A DNA stretch of 58,494 nucleotides, taken from contig OMIK01000003.1 of the NCBI GenBank assembly GCA_900299075.1, positions 1 through 58,494 on the forward strand. Reading direction: 5' to 3'. Made by a program: the position numbers and the translations under genes. This DNA is from Chlorobi bacterium Chlorobi_1 (lineage in GTDB: Bacteria > Bacteroidota > Chlorobiia > Chlorobiales > Chlorobiaceae). The notes under the pieces are model-generated. The model ran no database searches. It was not told the DNA's origin and worked only from the letters and a program-made list of their open reading frames with translations. Below are positions 53,515 to 58,494 of this stretch, in pieces (positions within the stretch are counted from its first letter, which is position 1; each line of letters starts with the position of its first letter).

Positions 53515-54858
53515 TTACTTCTTCTCGAAGCGGAAGCTTTCGAGGAAGCTGGTGTCGAACTCGCCGCTGCGGAAGACCGCGTCGTGCATCACCTGCTTGT
53601 GGAAGGGGATGGTGGTCTTGATGCCGACAACGATGAACTCGTCGAGCGCGCGAGACATGCGGGCGATCGCCTCCTCCCTCGTGTGCGCCGTGACGATCAG
53701 CTTGCCGATCATCGAGTCGTAGTTCGACGGCACCACGTAGCTCGCATAGCAGTGCGAATCGACACGCACGCCCGGTCCTCCGGGGGTGTGGAACACCTGT
53801 ACCTCGCCGGGTGACGGCCTGAACATGTGCTCAGGGTCCTCGGCGTTGATGCGGCACTCGATCGAGTGGCCCCTGGGGATGAAGTTCTTGCCTTCGAGGC
53901 TGCCTCCGGCCGCGACCAGGATCTGCTCCCGGACGAGGTCGACGTCGTAGCGCTGTTCGGTCACGGGATGCTCCACCTGGATACGGGTGTTCATCTCCAT
54001 GAAATAGAAGTTCCGGTGCTTGTCGACGAGGAACTCGATGGTGCCGGCGCCTTCGTAGTTGATCGCCTTCGCTGCTGCGACGGCGGCGTCACCCATCTTC
54101 GCCCTGAGCTCCTCGCTGACCACCGGCGACGGGGTCTCCTCGATGAGCTTCTGGTGGCGTCGCTGCACGGTGCAGTCGCGTTCGCCGAGGTGGAGGACGT
54201 TGCCGTGCTGGTCGGCAAGGATCTGGATCTCGATGTGCCGCGGATTCTCGAGGAACTTCTCGATGTAGACGCCGCTGTTGCCGAAGGCCATGCCGGCTTC
54301 GCTCTGTGCGGTCTTGAGGTTCTTCTCGAGCTGGCTCTCCTCGTAGACCACTCGCATCCCCTTGCCTCCGCCACCCGCGGTCGGCTTGATGATGACCGGG
54401 TAGCCGACCTTCTTGGCCGTTTCGATGGCATGGGCGACATCCTCGACCAGGCCGGTGCTTCCGGGGACGACCGGGACGCCTGCAGCGATCATGGTCTCCT
54501 TGGCGGTGTTCTTGTCGCCCATCTTGTTGATCATCTCGGCGGATGGGCCGATGAACTTGATGTTCGAGGAGTGGCAGACCTCCGAGAAGTCGGCGTTTTC
54601 TGCTAGGAATCCGTAGCCGGGATGGATCGCGTCGGCGTTGGTGACCTCGGCCGCGGCGATGATCCTCGGGATGTTCAGGTAGCTCTCCTTGGAGAGCGGG
54701 GGACCGATGCAGACGGCTTCATCGGCATACTTGACATGCAGCGAATCCGCATCGACCGTCGAGTAGACGGCCACGGTGCTGATCCCCATCTCGCGGCAGG
54801 TATGCATCACGCGCAGCGCTATCTCACCGCGGTTCGCAATCAGGATTTTCTTGAACAA
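53515..54858 (-). CDS. accC: Acetyl-CoA carboxylase, biotin carboxylase subunit
   Basis: 447 residues, standard AccC length. N-terminus [28 protein letters not shown]; the ATP-grasp Gly-rich loop [10 protein letters not shown] (about residues 163-172); [32 protein letters not shown]; and [14 protein letters not shown]. It carboxylates biotin on AccB with bicarbonate and ATP for malonyl-CoA production. It follows accB by 18 nt. Confidence 0.98.
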   Translation of the reverse strand: MFKKILIANRGEIALRVMHTCREMGISTVAVYSTVDADSLHVKYADEAVCIGPPLSKESYLNIPRIIAAAEVTNADAIHPGYGFLAENADFSEVCHSSNIKFIGPSAEMINKMGDKNTAKETMIAAGVPVVPGSTGLVEDVAHAIETAKKVGYPVIIKPTAGGGGKGMRVVYEESQLEKNLKTAQSEAGMAFGNSGVYIEKFLENPRHIEIQILADQHGNVLHLGERDCTVQRRHQKLIEETPSPVVSEELRAKMGDAAVAAAKAINYEGAGTIEFLVDKHRNFYFMEMNTRIQVEHPVTEQRYDVDLVREQILVAAGGSLEGKNFIPRGHSIECRINAEDPEHMFRPSPGEVQVFHTPGGPGVRVDSHCYASYVVPSNYDSMIGKLIVTAHTREEAIARMSRALDEFIVVGIKTTIPFHKQVMHDAVFRSGEFDTSFLESFRFEKK

Positions 54859-54876
54859 AGTGTGTTGCGGTTGAGG

Positions 54877-55335
54877 TTATGGCTTGACTCGGAACAGGAC
54901 CTGGTTGTACTCGACAGGCTGGCCGTTTTCTACGAGGACCTCGGCGATGGTGCCGGAGATCTCGGCCTCGATCTCGTTCATCAGCTTCATGGCTTCGATG
55001 ATGCAGAGGACATCGCCCGACTTGATCTTGTCGCCAGCGCTGACGAACGGGGGGGAGTCCGGAGAGGGAGCGGAGTAGAAGGTGCCGACGATCGGGGAAC
55101 GGACTTCAAGGAGATCCGATGCCGGAGCCGCGGCCGGCTGGGCCGGAGCTGCAGGAGCTGCCTGCACGGCAGGTGCTGCGGGAACGGCCGCCACAGCCAC
55201 CGGCTGGGCGACGACCTGTGCCTTGCTGCTGCTGCGGCGCAGGGTGATTTCCGATTCGCCCTCCTTGATGATCACTTCGTCGAGGCCGGAAGCACTGATG
55301 ATCTCGACAAGATGCTGGATGTCCTTGAGGTTCAT
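54877..55335 (-). CDS. accB: Acetyl-CoA carboxylase, biotin carboxyl carrier protein
   Basis: 152 residues from ATG 55335-55333 ([13 protein letters not shown]); an upstream start at 55359 is less likely. An Ala/Pro-rich linker (about residues 45-75) joins the N-terminal part to the biotinyl domain, where EAMKLMNE carries the biotinylated lysine and SPIVGTFY is the conserved thumb region. It lies between efp (54-nt gap) and accC, the common efp-accB-accC order. Confidence 0.97.
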   Translation of the reverse strand: MNLKDIQHLVEIISASGLDEVIIKEGESEITLRRSSSKAQVVAQPVAVAAVPAAPAVQAAPAAPAQPAAAPASDLLEVRSPIVGTFYSAPSPDSPPFVSAGDKIKSGDVLCIIEAMKLMNEIEAEISGTIAEVLVENGQPVEYNQVLFRVKP

Positions 55336-55389
55336 GTCTGTTTTCTTAAATGTTAACACGCGTTACGGGAACTGAACTTGTAAAAGTAA

Positions 55390-55956
55390 TCACTTTTTGA
55401 CTCTCTCCATATACTCGCCTGTCCTGGTGTCGACGCGGACGATGCTGCCGGTCTGGATGAACATCGGGACATTGACCTCGGCGCCGCCCTCGACGACGGC
55501 CGGCTTGGTGCCGCTGGTGGCGCGGTCGTCCTTGCTCGCCGGGCTGGTCTCGATGACCTCGAGATCCACGAACGTCGGGAGTTCCACCTCGAGGATGGAG
55601 CCGTCGTCGGCGAAGACGATGTCGACGTTGATGCCGTCCTTGATGAAGCGTGCTGCCGAGCCGATGGCGATCTCGGAAACATTGATCTGGTCGAAGGTCT
55701 CGTTGTCCATCATGACGTAGTCGATCCCGTCGCGGTAGAGGTACTGGTACTTCTTGCGCTCGGTCACGATCACGTCCACCTGCTCGCTGGAGCTGAAGCG
55801 GTATTCGACGTTGCGGCCGGTCTTGAGGTTCTTCATGCTGGCCTGGTAGAAGGCGCGGAGGTTGCCGGGGGTGCGGTGGACAAGGCTTTCGATGCTGTGG
55901 GGAACGCCGTTCCAGCGGATGATGGCGCCCCGCGATACGTTGCTGATTGAAACCAT
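55390..55956 (-). CDS. efp: Translation elongation factor P
   Basis: 188 residues, three OB-like domains, from ATG 55956-55954 ([17 protein letters not shown]). EF-P relieves ribosome stalling at polyproline. The domain I loop reads RTPGNLRAF: aligned with E. coli KPGKGQAF, the tip residue is Asn32 rather than the modified Lys34 or the rhamnosylated Arg of other bacteria. The signature [10 protein letters not shown] is present at about residues 94-103. Start choice rejects a longer frame to 56043, which is AT-rich intergenic DNA. It leads the efp-accB-accC operon. PscB, AccB and MtgA in this window have proline-rich stretches that EF-P would serve. Confidence 0.95.
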   Translation of the reverse strand: MVSISNVSRGAIIRWNGVPHSIESLVHRTPGNLRAFYQASMKNLKTGRNVEYRFSSSEQVDVIVTERKKYQYLYRDGIDYVMMDNETFDQINVSEIAIGSAARFIKDGINVDIVFADDGSILEVELPTFVDLEVIETSPASKDDRATSGTKPAVVEGGAEVNVPMFIQTGSIVRVDTRTGEYMERVKK

Positions 55957-56190
55957 GGGTGGAGTGGTCGGATGGACGATAAAGGTTGGAATCCCCTTGG
56001 ATCGATATTGAAAAATAAAAGAACTTGAATATAATACAGCCATTTCTGAATAGCAACGAAGCGCGCCAAGCCGCTACAGGCTTGAATAAAAACAAATTGG
56101 ATGTTTGTTGTGCAGTCTTTAAATTGATTTTATCGTAGTTAAAAAATTCAAGGCAATGAGTATTTCCTCCAATCAAACAAATACTATCCT

Positions 56191-56466
56191 ATGTCGAAAG
56201 CAGAGTTAGTAGAGAAAATCGCCTCGCAGGCCGGGTTGACCAAAGCCGATGCCGAGCGTGCCGTCAATGCCTTCATCAACGTCGTCACCTCGACGCTGAA
56301 GGGTGGAGACGACGTGACTCTCGTCGGTTTCGGTACCTTCACCACCGGTGACAGGGCTGCCCGCCAGGGCCGCAACCCCCAGACCGGCAAGACGATCACC
56401 ATCGCTGCGAAGAAAGTGGTAAAGTTCAAGCCCGGCAAGGCCCTCAAGGACGAGGTCGGCGGCTGA
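56191..56466 (+). CDS. hup: HU-family DNA-binding protein
   Basis: 91 residues. N-terminal [22 protein letters not shown], the dimer core [17 protein letters not shown] and the DNA-clamping arm with [10 protein letters not shown] (the conserved RNPxTG). It is a histone-like nucleoid protein that bends DNA. It is divergent from efp across 234 bp of AT-rich DNA that should hold both promoters, though no clear hexamer pair stands out. Confidence 0.97.
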   Translation: MSKAELVEKIASQAGLTKADAERAVNAFINVVTSTLKGGDDVTLVGFGTFTTGDRAARQGRNPQTGKTITIAAKKVVKFKPGKALKDEVGG

Positions 56467-56500
56467 CCCCCTCACCTGCGGGAACAACATTCGATTTGTC

Positions 56501-56534
56501 AAAGTCCATCTTCGCAGCTGCGTTGATGGACTTT
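56501..56534 (+). terminator. Terminator after hup
   Basis: AAAGTCCATC (56501-56510) pairs with GATGGACTTT (56525-56534), the loop holds the palindrome CGCAGCTGCG, and a nine-T run starts at 56532. Confidence 0.9.
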
Positions 56535-56603
56535 TTTTTTATTATAGGTGGTAGCAACGGTTTCCGGAACCTGTTTCCGATCTACCAAAACACGAGCCCA
56601 AAC

Positions 56604-57611
56604 ATGTCTGCCAAAGTAGTCCTCGATTTTGAAAAGCCGCTGGTCGAGCTTGAAGAGAAGCTCGCCGAGATGCGGGTCTACCTGAAAACCGGCTCCGCCG
56701 ACTCCTCGAAGGAGGGGACCGACGGTCTCAAGCGCGAGATCGAGTCCCTCGAGGCCAAGGTCGAATCGCTTCGCGCCGCGATCTACAGGAACCTGACCCG
56801 CTGGCAGAAGGTCCAGCTTGCCCGCCATCCCGAACGCCCCTACACCCTCGACTACATCTACATGATGACGAAGGATTTCGTGGAGCTTTCCGGGGACCGG
56901 CACTTCAGGGACGACAAGGCGATCATCGGCGGGTTCGCCCGCATCGAGGACGACGCCTCCGGATTCTCGCAGAGCGTCATGGTGATCGGCCACCAGAAGG
57001 GGCGTGACACCAAATCGAACCTTTACCGCAACTTCGGCATGGCCCAGCCTGAAGGGTACCGCAAGGCCCTCAGGCTCATGAAGCTGGCCGAGCGGTTCGG
57101 CAAGCCGGTCGTGACGCTCATCGATACCCCCGGTGCGTTCCCTGGACTCGAGGCCGAGGAGCGCGGACAGGCCGAGGCGATCGCACGGAACCTTTACGAG
57201 ATGGCGGCGCTCAAGGTGCCTGTCGTCTGCGTCATCATCGGCGAGGGGGCCAGCGGCGGCGCCATCGGCATCGGCGTCGGTGACAGGATCCTCATGGCAG
57301 AGAACTCCTGGTATTCGGTGATCTCCCCGGAGAGCTGCTCCTCGATCCTGTGGCGGAGCTGGAACTACAAGGAGCAGGCAGCCGAGGCCCTGCGCCTGAC
57401 CGCGCAGGACCTGCTCGAGCAGAAGCTTATCGACCGTATCGTGCCGGAGCCGCTCGGCGGCGCCCACCGGGATCCCGAGGCCATGGCCGGGACGCTCAAG
57501 TCGATGCTGATCGAAGAGCTTCGGGGCCTTGCCGGCAAGGAGCCTGCTGCCCTGGTCGAGGAGCGGATCGGGAAGTTCTCCGCGATGGGGGTCTTCACCG
57601 AGGAGGCCTGA
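56604..57611 (+). CDS. accA: Acetyl-CoA carboxylase carboxyltransferase subunit alpha
   Basis: 335 residues from ATG 56604 ([20 protein letters not shown]). A longer frame back to 56496 would run through the hup terminator, so it is rejected. AccA features: coiled N-terminal helix, [34 protein letters not shown], the [15 protein letters not shown] acyl-CoA site, [15 protein letters not shown], and [13 protein letters not shown]. With AccD (not in the window) it transfers the carboxyl from biotin to acetyl-CoA. It is close to accB-accC but on the other strand. Confidence 0.97.
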   Translation: MSAKVVLDFEKPLVELEEKLAEMRVYLKTGSADSSKEGTDGLKREIESLEAKVESLRAAIYRNLTRWQKVQLARHPERPYTLDYIYMMTKDFVELSGDRHFRDDKAIIGGFARIEDDASGFSQSVMVIGHQKGRDTKSNLYRNFGMAQPEGYRKALRLMKLAERFGKPVVTLIDTPGAFPGLEAEERGQAEAIARNLYEMAALKVPVVCVIIGEGASGGAIGIGVGDRILMAENSWYSVISPESCSSILWRSWNYKEQAAEALRLTAQDLLEQKLIDRIVPEPLGGAHRDPEAMAGTLKSMLIEELRGLAGKEPAALVEERIGKFSAMGVFTEEA

Positions 57612-57637
57612 GAGGCACGGAGATGCGATACGAAATA

Positions 57638-57667
57638 AAAAAAGCCGGCGTTGGAGCCGGCTTTTTT
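57638..57667. terminator. Bidirectional terminator between accA and the korB-like gene
   Basis: AAAAAAGCCGGC (57638-57649) and GCCGGCTTTTTT (57656-57667) form a perfect 12-bp stem with a 6-nt loop, giving T-runs on both strands. Confidence 0.94.
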
Positions 57668-57686
57668 CGTTGCCTGTTCGCGGGGA

Positions 57687-58494
57687 TCACTTGATCACAT
57701 AGGAGTTGTCACCGATGAGCAGCTCCTCCAGCGTGCCCGCGCCGTTCTGTTGCGCCTGGGTGATCTGGGCTTCGAGGGCCTCCTCGTAAGGCATCCTGTC
57801 CTCGACATAGAAGACGCCGAAAGGCCTGGGCAGGAACTCCTTGACCAGGAGCGGATCGTCGAAGAAGCGGGCGAGCAGGTTCGCCTTGAAGATGTCCCGC
57901 TCGTCGTGGATCCAGAGGTCGCCCTCGGAGATGTCGCCCTTCGAGAGGTCAACCACCACCGGCGTCGAACCGTCGAGGCGGATGCCCTTCTGGCGGAACT
58001 TGCCGAAGACCAGCGGCATGCCGTTCTCGACGTACAGGGTCGTGTCGTCCTTGTTCTCCTGTCCGGCGAACGCCTGGAATGCGCTGTTGTTGAAGATGGG
58101 GCAGTTCTGGTACACTTCGACCAGCGAGGTGCCGCTGTGCTGTGCCGCGCGGAGCAGCACGTTACGCAGGAACTTGCCGTCGCGGTCCATGGCGCGGGCG
58201 AAGAAGGTGCCGCCGGAGCCGAGGGTCAGGGCCGCCGTGTTGAACGGGTGGTCGATGACGCCCGACGGCGAGGTCACCGTCCTGAGGCCGACCTTGGTCG
58301 TCGGCGAGTACTGCCCTTTGGTGAGGCCGTAGATCTCGTTGTTGAAGAGCACCACGTTCAGGTCCAGGTTCCTGCGGAGGGTATGGATGAAGTGGTTGCC
58401 GCCGATGGAGAGCGCGTCGCCGTCGCCGGTCGCCACCCAGACGCTGAGCTCCGGACGGGCGGTCTTGAGGCCCGAGGCCATGGGGAGCGCGCGG
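57687..58494 (-). CDS. korB: 2-oxoacid:ferredoxin oxidoreductase beta subunit, probably 2-oxoglutarate synthase (N-terminus outside window)
   Basis: 269 C-terminal residues are visible; the frame continues past the window edge with RALP just before MASGLK, a family motif. The thiamine diphosphate/Mg motif [12 protein letters not shown] (GDG...N) and [16 protein letters not shown] are characteristic of the beta subunit of two-subunit 2-oxoglutarate or pyruvate:ferredoxin oxidoreductases. In green sulfur bacteria KorAB fixes CO2 onto succinyl-CoA in the reductive TCA cycle, using ferredoxin reduced by the reaction centre. The alpha subunit would lie upstream, beyond the edge. 2-oxoglutarate specificity is inferred from similarity to KorB-type sequence and organism, not proven. 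Confidence 0.88.
   Translation of the reverse strand, partial: RALPMASGLKTARPELSVWVATGDGDALSIGGNHFIHTLRRNLDLNVVLFNNEIYGLTKGQYSPTTKVGLRTVTSPSGVIDHPFNTAALTLGSGGTFFARAMDRDGKFLRNVLLRAAQHSGTSLVEVYQNCPIFNNSAFQAFAGQENKDDTTLYVENGMPLVFGKFRQKGIRLDGSTPVVVDLSKGDISEGDLWIHDERDIFKANLLARFFDDPLLVKEFLPRPFGVFYVEDRMPYEEALEAQITQAQQNGAGTLEELLIGDNSYVIK

Noticed and set aside
56496-56603. N-terminal extension of AccA starting at 56496
   Set aside because: The extension would be encoded by the hup terminator hairpin and its T-run; ATG 56604 gives the family N-terminus.

Overview
The window is chromosomal DNA of a green sulfur bacterium (Chlorobiaceae; genus and species not resolved). The decisive evidence is pscA-pscB, which encode the type I P840 photosynthetic reaction centre core and its FA/FB iron-sulfur protein. 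Supporting evidence is the fumarate reductase (sdhA-sdhB-sdhE) and the 2-oxoacid:ferredoxin oxidoreductase beta subunit, both of the reductive TCA cycle, together with DNA that looks GC-rich and Chlorobi-style gene neighbourhoods. It is almost entirely core genome: no insertion sequence, phage, CRISPR array or defence island was seen.

Layout, left to right. 1-6036: end of a TolC-type outer membrane protein, an RND efflux pump, a small PII-like protein, a metallo-beta-lactamase-fold hydrolase and a CBS-pair protein. 6175-12420: sdhA-sdhB-sdhE, then hemE, a SIS-domain isomerase and ribH. 12562-15596 (minus): thrB-thrC-plsC. 15803-24416 (plus): atpA-atpG, a fused aspartokinase/homoserine dehydrogenase, cinA and mutL. 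24604-29334: tRNA-Arg, a monohaem cytochrome c, mtgA, a 52-residue rubredoxin, and the minus-strand run dapF-amrS-amrB. 29709-33877: pscA-pscB and a GT2 glycosyltransferase. 33921-41069: an EF-G-like GTPase (minus), then eno, an FtsB/DivIC-like gene, a long ispG and a short-chain dehydrogenase. 41169-53253: tRNA-Thr, Tyr, Thr and Trp followed by secE-nusG-rplKAJL-rpoBC. 53515-58494: efp-accB-accC (minus), an HU gene, accA, and the 3' part of a korB-like gene (minus).

The genes join up functionally. SdhABE and the KorB-like subunit belong to the reductive TCA cycle, which is driven by ferredoxin reduced at the PscA/PscB reaction centre. HemE feeds tetrapyrrole (bacteriochlorophyll and haem) synthesis. 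The fused AK-HSDH, ThrB, ThrC and DapF form the aspartate-family amino acid pathways. AccA, AccB and AccC cover three of the four acetyl-CoA carboxylase subunits (accD is outside the window).

The least explained material is intergenic. A degenerate 9-bp-periodic repeat (unit close to GGACCTATA) occurs at five separate intergenic sites, and a second 9-bp unit (TGGACNNNN/GTCCANNNN) forms an inverted array between convergent ribH and plsC. There is also a perfect 26-bp-stem hairpin after the ftsB-like gene, a 128-bp imperfect palindrome with CTAAAAA/TTTTTAG ends upstream of the GT2 gene, a 7-bp TAATGGA tandem array after mutL, and a long structured leader before pscA. Among proteins, the notable points are the E-type architecture of SdhABE, an EF-P with Asn at the tip position that is usually Lys or Arg, an EF-G paralogue with altered GTPase motifs, and a hexapeptide tandem repeat in the PscB linker.
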